Shown one piece after another: positions 8,385 to 19,400 of a stretch of 44,743 nucleotides of DNA (positions are counted from its first letter, which is position 1; the number at the start of each line of letters is the position of its first letter). The translations under genes were made by a program, and so were the position numbers. This DNA comes from Bacteroidota bacterium (GTDB lineage: Bacteria; Bacteroidota; Bacteroidia; Bacteroidales; Lentimicrobiaceae): positions 1 through 44,743 of the forward strand of contig JAEZNO010000033.1 of the NCBI GenBank assembly GCA_023441805.1, read 5' to 3'. Under the pieces are notes generated by a model. The model was not told the origin of the DNA. It made no database searches and saw only the letters and a program-made list of their open reading frames with translations.

Positions 8385-11180
8385 TTATATCTCTTTGAGA
8401 AATCTTCTCAGCACAAACTGCAAAATACCCCCATTCTGATAATATGCAACTTCAGTTGGGGAATCCAGGCGGGCAATGGTGTTAAAAGTGTCAGTAGAGC
8501 TATCGGGTCTGGTGACAGCGACTGTTATTACCTGATTTGGAGATATATTGCTGAGATTTGCTATATCAAATATTTCATTGCCTGATAAATTATGTGTATT
8601 ACTATTTTCCCCGGGGATAAACTGAAGCGGGAGAACACCCATACCGACAAGGTTGCTCCGGTGTATTCGTTCGAAACTTTCTGCAATTACAGCTTTTACA
8701 CCCAGTAACCTCACTCCCTTGGCAGCCCAATCACGCGAAGAACCGCTACCATATTCCTTACCTGCCAATATGATTAGAGGAATGTTCATTGATTGATATT
8801 TCATTCCGGCATCATAAATACTGATAGTTTCACTTGTTAGATGGTCAATTGTCCAAGCTCCTTCCTTGGCGACTAATTGATTCCGTAAACGGACATTGGC
8901 AAAAGTACCTCGTACCATAACCTCATGGTTCCCACGTCTTGATCCATATGAATTAAAATCACGCCGTTCGAGATTTAAAGATTTAAGATATATACCTGCC
9001 GGTGAATCTTCCTGGATTGTACCGGCGGGAGAGATATGGTCGGTAGTTACTGAATCGCCTAATTTGAGAAGGACTCTGGCTCCTTTAATGTTCGTAATTG
9101 ATGATGGGTCAATTGAGATGTTTTTAAAGAAAGGGGCCTCTTTGACATAGGTTGAGTCTTTGTCCCACATAAAGACTTCACTATCAGATGCTTCGAGTTT
9201 ATTCCACATCTCATCACCATTAAAGATGTTTGAATAATTATTGCGGTAATCTTCTGATTTAAGCACAATTGACATGACTTCATTTATTTCTTCAGATGAG
9301 GGCCAAATATCTTTAAGATATACAGGCTCGAGGTTTGGGTCGATGCCCAAAGGTTCATTGTACATGTCAATATCCACTCGTCCGGCAATAGCATAAGCAA
9401 CAACTAGCATGGGAGAAGTGAGATAGTTCATTTTCACTAATGGATGTATGCGGGCTTCAAAATTCCTGTTACCAGAAAGAACAGCCGACACTACCAGGTC
9501 GTTTTCCATAACAGCTTTTGTGACATGAGCTGGTAATGGTCCACTATTACCGATACATGTTGTACATCCATAACCGACGACATGAAAACCAAGGGCTTCA
9601 AGGTAGGGCAGGAGGTTAGCTTTTTCGAGATATTCCGTTACAACTCTGGAACCGGGGGCTAAACTGGTTTTTACCCATGATTTGCTATCCAATCCACGTT
9701 CGACGGCTTTCTTAGCGATGAGACCTGCACCTATCATTACGCCGGGATTAGATGTATTGGTACAACTGGTAATAGCGGCTATTACCAAAGCCCCATCGCT
9801 GAGGAGGACACGTGTATTACCAACTTTTATCTTAACACTTTTCAGCCCTTCGTACTGACGTTTGGTGCCAACTTCAATACCTGCTTCCTGAACAGTTTTA
9901 TCAGTTTCCTCTTTACCTTCATGCAACTCTTCCATGCTACCGCCTTCATTCAGCCAGCGACCTTCCTCGCGTTCATCTTCACGTATATATCTTCTGTAAT
10001 AGCTATTCTTGAGGAGTTCAATAAAAGTACTCTTCATTGCTGATAAGTTAATCTTATCTTGTGGACGCTTGGGACCGGAGAGTGATGATTCAACATCATC
10101 AAGATTAAGTTCAATTACATCACTGTACTTGATTTTATCTTCATTAGTCCTCCATAACAAGTTAGTTTTCAGATAAGTTTCGACAGTTTGAATGTGTTCA
10201 ATACTACGACCGGTATCAGCAAGATAATCGAGAGTTTTTTCATCAGGAGGGAAATATGTTATAGTGCAACCAAATTCAGGCGACATATTTGAAATTGTAG
10301 CCCTGTCCGGAACAGTTAAATTTATGAGGCCATTGCCGAATACTTCAACAAATCTGCCAACTACACCTTTATTGCGCAGCAATTGAGCAACAGTTAAAAC
10401 CAGGTCTGTTGCAGTAACACCTTCCCGCAGATGGCCGTCAAATTTGAGGCCAATAACTTCCGGAAGCATAAAGTAAACCGGTTGACCGAGGATTACAGCT
10501 TCAGCTTCTATTCCACCAACACCCCAGCCTACAACACCTATACCATTAACCATGGGAGTGTGAGAATCGGTACCGACCAAAGTATCAGGAAAAATAACAT
10601 CATTGCGCCATGTAACAACTTTAGCGAGGTATTCGAGATTCACCTGATGGCAAATGCCCATGCCTGGTGGAAGGACATTAAAATTGGCCATGGACCGATT
10701 AGCCCATTTTAGTAAAGAGTACCGCTCGAAATTGCGCTCATATTCAAGCTCAACATTACGCTGAAAAGAATAATTTGAACCATAATAATCAACCTGAACA
10801 GAATGGTCGATAACCAGATCAACAGGCACTTGTGGGTTAATTAGAGCTGCATTTTTATTCTTGCGGTTCACTTCTGATCTTATAGAAGCTAGATCAACTA
10901 CCGCAGGGACACCGGTAAAGTCCTGCATAAGAACCCTGGCTGGCAGGAATGGGATATCAATATTTGAAGGTTGAGGATTCCAATTGAGTATATTTTTTAT
11001 GTGTGCATCGGTAAAAGTTGTACCGTTATGATTTCTGATAACATTTTCGAGCAGAATTCTTATTGAGAATGGTAGTGTTGAAATATCATATCCCATGTCA
11101 ACAAGTTTATTAAGGTCGATAAATGTTAAAGCCCCTGCCGGAGTCGAAAGGCTTCTTTTAAGTTTTTGAATATTTTCCAT
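8385..11180 (-). CDS. acnA: Aconitate hydratase (AcnA/IRP1 type)
   Basis: The 931-residue enzyme isomerises citrate and isocitrate in the TCA cycle. The three cysteines that hold the [4Fe-4S] cluster are present: C473 in TSCTNTSNP, and C539 and C542 in GYGCTTCIGNSGP. The cytosolic AcnA/IRP1 signatures HSVQVD (126-131), GVVGWGVGGIEAEA and the C-terminal swivel-domain motif GSSRDWAAKG are intact. The protein is slightly longer than E. coli AcnA (891 residues). The extra length includes an acidic stretch around 400-445 (rich in E, G and K) just before the cluster domain. No other TCA genes are adjacent. It is divergent from the glycogen cluster, with 195 bases between the start codons. Confidence 0.95.
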   Translation of the reverse strand: MENIQKLKRSLSTPAGALTFIDLNKLVDMGYDISTLPFSIRILLENVIRNHNGTTFTDAHIKNILNWNPQPSNIDIPFLPARVLMQDFTGVPAVVDLASIRSEVNRKNKNAALINPQVPVDLVIDHSVQVDYYGSNYSFQRNVELEYERNFERYSLLKWANRSMANFNVLPPGMGICHQVNLEYLAKVVTWRNDVIFPDTLVGTDSHTPMVNGIGVVGWGVGGIEAEAVILGQPVYFMLPEVIGLKFDGHLREGVTATDLVLTVAQLLRNKGVVGRFVEVFGNGLINLTVPDRATISNMSPEFGCTITYFPPDEKTLDYLADTGRSIEHIQTVETYLKTNLLWRTNEDKIKYSDVIELNLDDVESSLSGPKRPQDKINLSAMKSTFIELLKNSYYRRYIREDEREEGRWLNEGGSMEELHEGKEETDKTVQEAGIEVGTKRQYEGLKSVKIKVGNTRVLLSDGALVIAAITSCTNTSNPGVMIGAGLIAKKAVERGLDSKSWVKTSLAPGSRVVTEYLEKANLLPYLEALGFHVVGYGCTTCIGNSGPLPAHVTKAVMENDLVVSAVLSGNRNFEARIHPLVKMNYLTSPMLVVAYAIAGRVDIDMYNEPLGIDPNLEPVYLKDIWPSSEEINEVMSIVLKSEDYRNNYSNIFNGDEMWNKLEASDSEVFMWDKDSTYVKEAPFFKNISIDPSSITNIKGARVLLKLGDSVTTDHISPAGTIQEDSPAGIYLKSLNLERRDFNSYGSRRGNHEVMVRGTFANVRLRNQLVAKEGAWTIDHLTSETISIYDAGMKYQSMNIPLIILAGKEYGSGSSRDWAAKGVRLLGVKAVIAESFERIHRSNLVGMGVLPLQFIPGENSNTHNLSGNEIFDIANLSNISPNQVITVAVTRPDSSTDTFNTIARLDSPTEVAYYQNGGILQFVLRRFLKEI

Positions 11181-11326
11181 TGTTAAAGAGGATTTTACCG
11201 GGTTTCCCTAGCTAAACATTTATAGCCATTTCTTGTTTTACGAACCCACAGTAGAAGTAAATGGGAGAGTGAGTAAAATGAATAAAAATCAAGCAAAAAG
11301 ATAGGAAGTTTATCAATATTTTTTTA

Positions 11327-11334
11327 TATCTTTG
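11327..11334 (+). promoter_or_regulatory. -7 promoter element (TATCTTTG) of the glycogen cluster
   Basis: TATCTTTG fits TAnnTTTG and lies 41 bases before the debranching enzyme ATG. The region at the -33 distance reads AGTTTATC, a weak match. It would drive the debranching enzyme, GT4 and GH57 genes and perhaps the genes beyond. Confidence 0.45.
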
Positions 11335-11375
11335 TATAAGACGGTTGGCTTTATGTTGATCAGAAAGCACTAATT

Positions 11376-13367
11376 ATGAGTTACATCACTTTTGAAAAGA
11401 GTCAGCTAATTAACCTTGAATACAGTCTGACAAAAGAACTAATCAGAACCAGCAGAGAAGGAGCCTATAGCAGCAGTACTATCATAAATTGCAATACCAG
11501 GAAATACCATGGATTGGTGGTAATGCCTCAACCTGCAATTGATGAAGGGAATCATGTGCTGTTGTCAAGTTTTGATGAAACTGTGATACAGCATAATGCT
11601 GAATTCAATCTTGCAATTCATAAGTACCAGGGTGAGGTCTTTTCGCCAAAAGGCCATAAATATCTCCATGACTTTACTACAGACCCAATCCCAAAACTAA
11701 CATATCACGTAGGTGGAGTTGAACTAACAAAAGAGATGCTGTTTTCGCATAAAGATGGCAGGATGATAATAAAATATACACTGGTTGAAGCGCATTCCCC
11801 TACGAGACTGCGCTTTAAGCCATTCCTCGCCTTCAGAAACATTCACTCCCTTACAAGATCAAACTATGATGTTGATATAAGATACGAAGCGATAGATAAT
11901 GGTATAAAGTTGAGGATGTACCGAGGATATTCGTATCTGCATCTTCAATTTTCAAAAGAGCCTGAGTATGTACATGTACCTGATTGGTATTATAACCTGG
12001 AATACATAAAAGAGAAAGAAAGAGGTTATGATTACCTCGAAGACCAGTATGTACCAGGGTATTTTGAATTGCCAATTGCCAAGGGTGAAAGTATTTATTT
12101 CTCGGCAGGTATTGAACCTGTTGTACCTAAAGCATTGGCACGATTATTCAAGACGGAATTATCAATTAGGATACCACGTGATAGTTTTGAGCACTGCTTG
12201 TTGAATGCGGCCCAGCAATTTATTGTGAAGAGAGGTAAGAAGATTGAGGTGATTTCAGGATATCCCTGGTTCGGTCGCTGGGGCAGAGATACTTTTGTAG
12301 CATTACCCGGTTTGACGTTGGTAACCGGCGATTTTAAGACTGCCAAGGCTATAATCGATAATATGGTTCAACAGTTAAGAGGGCCATTATTCCCAAATAT
12401 GGGAATTGGAGATAAAGCTATTTACAATTCCGCTGATACACCTTTATGGTTCTTCTGGGCTTTACAACAATATGGTAATTTTACTAATAATACCGGCAAA
12501 TTATGGAAAGAGTATGGCAAATACATGAAAGCCATACTTTATGGTTACAGGGATGGTACTTTGTATAATATAAAATTGCACCCTAACAATTTAATATTCA
12601 GTGGCGAACAAGGATACGCTGTTACATGGATGGATGCGATGGTTGAAGGTAAGCCGGTAACACCCCGTATTGGATATTGTGTCGAAATCAATGCTCTTTG
12701 GTATAATGCAGTTTTATTTGCATTACAACTGGCTTCAAAAGCAGAAGACAATGAGTTTGTATTAGATTGGAAGGATCATGCTGAAGCATTCCCAAAAGCT
12801 TTTATTGAAAACTTCTGGGATGAGAAAAGAGGCTATCTGGCTGATTATACAAATGGTGAATACAGAGATTATTCAGTAAGACCTAATCAGATACTGGCCA
12901 CTTCACTTCCTTATACTCCCTTACAGGAAGAAATGCGAAACAGTGTATTAGAAAAGGTGAAATCAGAGCTTCTGACAAAGAGAGGATTAAGGTCCTTATC
13001 ACCGAAAAATGTACTTTATAAAGGAGTTTATGAAGGCAACCAGACTGATCGTGACCATGCTTATCATCAAGGCTCAGTTCACCCCTGGTTATTGGGCCAT
13101 TTTGTTGAAGGGTATCTTGCCATACACCAAAGATCAGCTTTGCAATTAGTTAAAGATATCTATACCGGATTTGAGGATGAGATGACCGAACATGGTGTTG
13201 GCACAATTTCGGAAGTGTATGATGGCGATCCTCCACATCAGGGAAGAGGAGCTATATCACAGGCATGGTGTGTTGCTGAATTATTAAGGATCAATCACAT
13301 AATTAGTGAATTTGAAGGTAGAGATGCAGTTAAATCAGGAAAAGTAATTTCTCAAACTATAAACTAA
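11376..13367 (+). CDS. Glycogen debranching enzyme (amylo-alpha-1,6-glucosidase, archaeal/bacterial type)
   Basis: The 663-residue protein has an N-terminal beta-rich domain (about 1-250, with NCNTRKYHGLVV near 32-43) and a C-terminal alpha/alpha-barrel amylo-1,6-glucosidase domain. The latter includes the family hallmark PWFGRWGRDTFVALPG near residues 295-310 and the late motifs RPNQILA and GSVHPWLLGHF. This is the GDE_C / GH133-like family that removes alpha-1,6 branches of glycogen, acting in the cytoplasm. Only five bases separate its stop from the GT4 gene, so the two are almost certainly one transcript. The family assignment is secure; whether it also has transferase activity cannot be seen. 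Confidence 0.9.
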   Translation: MSYITFEKSQLINLEYSLTKELIRTSREGAYSSSTIINCNTRKYHGLVVMPQPAIDEGNHVLLSSFDETVIQHNAEFNLAIHKYQGEVFSPKGHKYLHDFTTDPIPKLTYHVGGVELTKEMLFSHKDGRMIIKYTLVEAHSPTRLRFKPFLAFRNIHSLTRSNYDVDIRYEAIDNGIKLRMYRGYSYLHLQFSKEPEYVHVPDWYYNLEYIKEKERGYDYLEDQYVPGYFELPIAKGESIYFSAGIEPVVPKALARLFKTELSIRIPRDSFEHCLLNAAQQFIVKRGKKIEVISGYPWFGRWGRDTFVALPGLTLVTGDFKTAKAIIDNMVQQLRGPLFPNMGIGDKAIYNSADTPLWFFWALQQYGNFTNNTGKLWKEYGKYMKAILYGYRDGTLYNIKLHPNNLIFSGEQGYAVTWMDAMVEGKPVTPRIGYCVEINALWYNAVLFALQLASKAEDNEFVLDWKDHAEAFPKAFIENFWDEKRGYLADYTNGEYRDYSVRPNQILATSLPYTPLQEEMRNSVLEKVKSELLTKRGLRSLSPKNVLYKGVYEGNQTDRDHAYHQGSVHPWLLGHFVEGYLAIHQRSALQLVKDIYTGFEDEMTEHGVGTISEVYDGDPPHQGRGAISQAWCVAELLRINHIISEFEGRDAVKSGKVISQTIN

Positions 13368-13372
13368 AAGGG

Positions 13373-14659
13373 ATGAGAGTATTGATGTTCGGATGGGAAT
13401 TTCCACCTCATATTACAGGCGGACTTGGCACTGCCTGCTATGGAATGACCAAGGGCTTAATGAAAAATGATGTAGAGGTAATTTTTGTCGTGCCTAAAGC
13501 TTATGGTGATGAAAGCGAGGAAGCTGTGAGGATAGTAAATGCCAGTGATGTGACAATCGACATATGGAGGCGCGAACATCAGGAGTTTTGGAAGAATATC
13601 ACATACCTTGAGGTAAACTCAAATTTGGTTCCCTATGTTGGACCAGAGGCATTCGAGAATCTGGTTGAGACAGTCAAAACAGAAACAGAGATTAGTGAAG
13701 ATTCGATCTTCAAAGCAAATTACAAATTTTCAGGTAAGTACGGCAGTAATTTATTGGAAGAAGTCGCAAGATACGCTCTAGTTGGAGCACAGATTGCAAC
13801 AGAATTGAAATTCGATATTATCCATGCACATGACTGGCTTACTTATGCTGCCGGTGTTGCTGCCAAAAAGGCAAGTGGTAAACCATTGGTGGTACATATG
13901 CATGCTACTGAATTTGATCGCTCGGGTGAAAATATAAATACCCAAGTGTATGAAATTGAACGCAGTGGTATGGAAGCTGCCGACAGGGTAATTGCAGTAA
14001 GTAATTTAACCAGAAATATTGTAATTGAGCGTTATGGAATTGATCCTTCGAAGGTTTATACTGTTCATAATGCAGTTGAGCCTACTGACAAGGATGAGTT
14101 TAAGATTTATGAGAAACATGTGCCAGAGAAGATAGTTACTTTTCTTGGAAGAGTAACTTTTCAAAAAGGTCCGGAATATTTTATTGAAGCTGCTCATAAA
14201 GTTTACCAGCGAGATAAGAACGTACGTTTTGTAATGGCCGGTACTGGAGACCTGCTTGAAAAAATGATACGACATGTTGCCAGGTTGAGGATGTCATCAA
14301 GATTTCATTTTACAGGATTTCTACGTGGTGAAAATGTAGATAAGATGTTTGCACTGAGCGATGTCTATGTGATGCCATCAGTATCAGAGCCTTTTGGCAT
14401 TTCACCCCTTGAAGCTATGAGGTCGAATGTTCCGGTAGTAATCTCCAAACAATCAGGAGTAGCTGAAGTACTCAGGCATGCTCTTAAGGTTGATTTTTGG
14501 GACGTTAATGCTATGGCCGATGCTATATATGCCCTTCTTCACTATAAGAGTTTATCGAAAGCTTTCTCGATTTATGGAGCTACTGAAGTAGATAACCTTA
14601 AATGGGAAAATGCTGCACGTCATATTAAAACTATTTACCAACAGGTATATCCTCATTGA
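13373..14659 (+). CDS. GT4-family glycosyltransferase (glycogen-synthase-like)
   Basis: The 428-residue GT-B fold protein starts with MRVLMFGWEFPPHITGGLGT, containing the nucleotide-sugar/acceptor glycine loop (16-20). It has HAHDW (151-155), typical of glycogen/starch synthase relatives, and ends with the donor-binding EX7E motif E339-PFGISPL-E347. It probably transfers glucose from ADP- or UDP-glucose to an alpha-1,4-glucan. Its position between the debranching enzyme and a GH57 glucan enzyme supports a glycogen role rather than a cell-wall or exopolysaccharide role. A second synthase-type domain occurs two genes downstream in the GT3-GT35 fusion, so the division of labour between the two is open. 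Confidence 0.85.
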   Translation: MRVLMFGWEFPPHITGGLGTACYGMTKGLMKNDVEVIFVVPKAYGDESEEAVRIVNASDVTIDIWRREHQEFWKNITYLEVNSNLVPYVGPEAFENLVETVKTETEISEDSIFKANYKFSGKYGSNLLEEVARYALVGAQIATELKFDIIHAHDWLTYAAGVAAKKASGKPLVVHMHATEFDRSGENINTQVYEIERSGMEAADRVIAVSNLTRNIVIERYGIDPSKVYTVHNAVEPTDKDEFKIYEKHVPEKIVTFLGRVTFQKGPEYFIEAAHKVYQRDKNVRFVMAGTGDLLEKMIRHVARLRMSSRFHFTGFLRGENVDKMFALSDVYVMPSVSEPFGISPLEAMRSNVPVVISKQSGVAEVLRHALKVDFWDVNAMADAIYALLHYKSLSKAFSIYGATEVDNLKWENAARHIKTIYQQVYPH

Positions 14660-14680
14660 AAAATAAAACATTAAGATATT

Positions 14681-16297
14681 ATGAGATTCGTTTGTCTATA
14701 TTTCCAGATTCATCAACCATATAGATTAAGGACTTACCGTTTCTTTGATATAGGAAGCAGCCACTATTATTATGATGATTACCAAAACAGGACGATCATA
14801 AAGAGGATTGCTGAGAAGAGTTATCTTCCTATGAATCGATTACTTCTTGATTTGATAAATGAATATGGTTCAGCCTTTAAGGTAAGTTTCTCAATCTCCG
14901 GGGCAGCAATTGATCAGTTCAGGCAATATACTCCGGAAGTGATAGAGAGTTTTAAAGTATTGGCAAAAACAGGTAATGTTGAGTTTCTGGCTGAGACATA
15001 CGCTCATTCTCTGGCATCACTGAAGGATCCTCTTGAATTCAAACAACAGGTGGAGAAACATTCACAAACAATTGAAGAACTTTTTGGAAAACGCCCTACG
15101 GCCTTTCGTAACACTGAAATGATATATTCTGATGAAATCGGTAACAGGGTACAGGAAATGGGATTCAAAGTGATGCTAACAGAAGGAGCCAAACATATTT
15201 TAGGTTGGAAAAGTCCGAATTTCATGTACGTTAATGCAATTAATCCTAAGCTTAAACTGTTGCTCAGAAATTTCCAGCTTAGCGATGATATTGGATTCAG
15301 ATTCTCAAATCGCAGCTGGATAGAATGGCCATTGACTGCAGAGAAGTTTGCTAAATGGATTGACAGCTATAAGAATCAACATATAGTAAATATTTTCCTC
15401 GACTATGAGACTTTCGGAGAACATCAATGGGCTGAAACGGGAATTTTTGAATTTATGAGGGCTTTACCAAAACAATTGTTGGCAAAAACAAACTATAAGT
15501 TCAATACACCTTCAGAACTAACAGAGCTATTACAACCAGTATCGGCAGTTTCAGTACCTACACCTATATCATGGGCTGATGAAGAACGCGATCTGACTGC
15601 ATGGCTTGGTAATGAAATGCAAGATGAAGCATTTGACCTGCTGTATAGTCTTAAAGATAAGGTAGCTACCTGTAAGAATGAAGATATTCAAAGAGACTGG
15701 TTGTATCTTCAAACATCTGATCATTTTTATTACATGTGTACAAAATGGTTCTCCGATGGGGCAGTACACAAATATTTCAATCCGTATAACACTCCGTATG
15801 AGGCATTCATTAACTATATGAATATTCTCAGTGACTTTATAACACGAATTGACGACGAGTGTGAGCAGAAAATTGCTGAATCCTATAAAACTGCCGATAC
15901 AGGAGCTGGTACTATTGGATCTGGTATCATGACCGGTAACAGCAGTGCAGCGTTCTCAGGATCAACAGCGGCAGGAAGTGAATCGGAAATGCATATGCAA
16001 AGCTCAGGAGCTTCAATCTCTGGTAATTATCAAGAAGTCGATTTTGATATCATTTTTACTTTATCTAAACAGGACCTAAAGAAAGCTCTTGATAAAATAG
16101 ATATTAAGGAACTTGCTTATTCACTGTATGATAAAGCTGAGGATAAATTGAATGATTTAAGAAAAAAACTCCCGGGCTCTGTAAGAAATGAACTTGATAA
16201 AGTAGTCGCCGGAATCAAGAAACCACGAAAAGCAACTATTGAAAATTATAGAAAAAAGGTGGCTGACAAGCTCCAATCGTATTTTCATTTATTTTAG
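14681..16297 (+). CDS. GH57 alpha-amylase / glucanotransferase with unusual C-terminal extension
   Basis: The catalytic domain (about 1-390) shows the GH57 conserved regions. Region 1 is HQP (11-13), region 2 is GNVEFLAET (98-106), and the nucleophile is E146 in FRNTEMIY. The proposed acid/base is D241 in FLDYETFGEHQW. GH57 enzymes hydrolyse, transfer or branch alpha-1,4-glucans; which of these applies here is not evident. After the catalytic part comes a low-complexity linker rich in G, S, A and T (about 404-450), then a helical, charged tail (451-538) that is not part of standard GH57 enzymes. The gene lies 21 bases after the GT4 gene and is likely co-transcribed with it. Confidence 0.88.
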   Translation: MRFVCLYFQIHQPYRLRTYRFFDIGSSHYYYDDYQNRTIIKRIAEKSYLPMNRLLLDLINEYGSAFKVSFSISGAAIDQFRQYTPEVIESFKVLAKTGNVEFLAETYAHSLASLKDPLEFKQQVEKHSQTIEELFGKRPTAFRNTEMIYSDEIGNRVQEMGFKVMLTEGAKHILGWKSPNFMYVNAINPKLKLLLRNFQLSDDIGFRFSNRSWIEWPLTAEKFAKWIDSYKNQHIVNIFLDYETFGEHQWAETGIFEFMRALPKQLLAKTNYKFNTPSELTELLQPVSAVSVPTPISWADEERDLTAWLGNEMQDEAFDLLYSLKDKVATCKNEDIQRDWLYLQTSDHFYYMCTKWFSDGAVHKYFNPYNTPYEAFINYMNILSDFITRIDDECEQKIAESYKTADTGAGTIGSGIMTGNSSAAFSGSTAAGSESEMHMQSSGASISGNYQEVDFDIIFTLSKQDLKKALDKIDIKELAYSLYDKAEDKLNDLRKKLPGSVRNELDKVVAGIKKPRKATIENYRKKVADKLQSYFHLF

Positions 16298-16420
16298 CTG
16301 ACCGGGAATAAATTGATCAATCAACTGTTTAGGAATTGTGTTTCAACTATTTGAATAATTCCAGGGTGATTAACTTATATTTAAGAGAGTCACCATTTTA
16401 TAGTATTGTAATATAATATC

Positions 16421-19400
16421 ATGAGTGAGACTAATATAAAACCTGACTATTTATTTGAGACGAGTTGGGAAATTTGCAATAAAGTTGGAGGGATATATAC
16501 AGTAATTTCGACCAAAGCTTCAGGTATCCAAAAAGAGTTTGAGGATAATTATATCGTCATAGGTCCTGACGTTTGGAAAGAAACTAATAGTAACCCTGAT
16601 TTTATTGAGGATAAATTCATTTACAGGTCATGGCGTGAGCATGCCGAAGCATCAGGATTGCGCTTCAGAGTTGGGCGATGGAATATAAAAGATGCGCCAA
16701 TAGCAATTTTAGTTGACTTTACTCAGTATTTTCCTTTGAAAGATAAGATCTTTGCCAATTTCTGGGAAAAGTACCAGCTTGATTCTATCTCGGGACAATG
16801 GGATTACATTGAACCAGCCTTATTCGGATATGCTGCAGGTAGGATAATTGAGAACTTTTATGAGTTCAATTTAACATCAAAAGAAAGAATTGTAGCTCAT
16901 TTCCATGAATGGATGACAGGTACCGGAGTACTGTATCTTAAGGAGCATGTGCCTCAGGTTGCTTGCGTATTTACAACCCATGCTACAACATTGGGCAGGG
17001 CAATTGCAGGAAATCATTTGCCATTGTATGGTGAGTTGACTTCGTATAATCCTGATGCGACATCTCGAAGATTTGATATTATTTCAAAATTCTCTTTAGA
17101 GAGAGCAGCGGCAGTAAATTCTGATTCATTCACAACTGTTAGTAATATAACGGCTGTTGAATGTTCGCACTTTCTTTCGAGGGATGTTGATGTTGTGACC
17201 CCTAATGGATTTGACGACAACTTTGTACCTGATAAAGCTGAATTTGGTGTTCGAAAAGAAATGGCTAGAACAAAGCTCCTTCAGGTCGCAAGTGCAATGT
17301 TTAACATTGAACTTCCTGATGATACTATGCTCATTATCAATAGCGGAAGATATGAGTTCAGAAATAAGGGAATAGACATATTTATTGATGCACTTGCAAA
17401 GTTGAATAAAGAGGGTAATCTCAAAAAACCGGTAGTGGCATTTATAACTGTTCCGGGTAATCACTCGGGTGCCAGTAAAAAGTTGATTGAACGCCTTAAT
17501 AACTCTAACCACACAGAGCCTGTTGAAGGAAGATATTTGACGCACAGCCTCAGGGATGCTGAACATGACAGCATTCTGAACAGAGCAGTTATGGCCGGTT
17601 TGTCTAATAAAGTTTCAGATAAAGTAAAATTGATATTTGTACCATCATATCTGGATGGTCGGGATGGTATTTTCAATTTCAGCTACTATGAGTTACTGAT
17701 AGGATTTGATATTTCGGTTTTTCCTTCATACTACGAGCCTTGGGGATATACACCACTTGAAAGCCTCGCTTTCCATATTCCTACTATCACAACTAGTCTT
17801 GCGGGATTCGGATTATGGATCAAAGAGAAAGAACCGACACCTGAGCCTGGTGCATGGGTTTTGGAGAGAACAGAAACGAATACAACACAATTAACTGAGG
17901 AAATCAGCAACATACTCGAGAAATTTAATAAATACTCAAGTGCAGAAATCGAGATTGCACGCAGGAAAGCATTCGAACTCTCAAGAACCGCCTTATGGCA
18001 TGAGCTCTTGGATAAGTATAGAGAAGCCTACAATATTGGTTTGTTAAAAGCTGACAGCCGTGAAGAATTGTATCGTGACAAACGGACTCCCGACATATTG
18101 ATGAGCTTTCCTGTAAAACGGTTTCAACAACCTGTATGGAACAAAGTGTTAATTAAACCTGGAATCCCAGACCGTTTTATCGGGTTAAAGAGATTATCAA
18201 GAAACCTATGGTGGACATGGCATCCTGAAGCACATGATCTGTTCAGAATGGTTAATCCTAAGCTTTGGGAAACATTACATCACAATCCAATGGCATTACT
18301 TGAAGCTCTTACTATCAATCAGATGAAAGAGCTGGCTCGAAATGAAGAATTCGTTGCAAGATTGGATGCTGTTTACGAGAAGTTTGAACGATACATGAAG
18401 CAGGCATCTTCAAAACCTAAACACCAAATAGCTTACTTCAGTATGGAATATGGACTCCATGATACTGTACAGATATTTTCAGGTGGTTTGGGAATTTTAG
18501 CAGGCGATTATCTTAAAGAAGCAAGTGACTCCAATATAAATCTCATTGGTGTTGGTTTATTGTATAGGTACGGGTACTTTAGACAGACTCTTTCTGCTCA
18601 TGGTGATCAGGTAAATACATATTTACCACAGAAATTTACCCATATGCCACTAAAGCCAGTTAGGAATTCCAATGGCGATTGGCTTCAAATTAGTGTAGCA
18701 TTACCGGGTAGAAATCTTTACGCTAAAGTGTGGAAACTTGATGTAGGTAGAATACCATTATACTTACTTGACTGCGATATTGAGGAAAATTCTGAAGCTG
18801 ATCGTTTTGTAACCCATCAACTGTATGGTGGTGATTGGGATACAAGGTTTAAACAGGAATTGTTGTTAGGAGTAGGTGGTATTCGATTAATACGAGCCCT
18901 TGGATTATCTCCTGATATATATCATTGCAATGAAGGTCACGCTGCTTTTATTGGAATTGAGCGCTTAAGGTTATTGGTAAGTGAGCGAAGATTCACATTT
19001 GACCAGGCAATTGAAGTTGTCAGATCGACACAATTATTCACAACACATACTCCTGTTCCTGCAGGTCACGATGCTTTTAGTGAAGATGTTCTCAGAGCAT
19101 ACATTCCTCATTATGCAGAAAGGTTAAATATACCCTGGAATACCTTTATGAACCTCGGTAGGTTTATTGAAAACAAAGTAGATGAGAAGTTCTCTATGAG
19201 TGTTCTTGCTGCAAAACTGTCGCAGGAAATGAATGGAGTCAGCCTTATTCATGGAAGGGTAAGCAGAGAAATGTTTAATGGAATGTATGAGGGTTTTTTC
19301 CCGGAAGAACTCCATATTGGCTATGTGACAAATGGCGTTCATTTGCCTACTTGGGCTTCACCATCATGGCAGAAACTGTATAAGAGCACTTTTGGTGATG

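Noticed and set aside
15731..15742. TTACATGTGTAC, close to the operator motif, inside the GH57 gene
   Set aside because: A single isolated match in coding sequence is expected by chance and is explained by the codons.
17126..17566. 146-codon minus-strand ORF inside the GT3-GT35 fusion
   Set aside because: Shadow of the strongly conserved sense frame.
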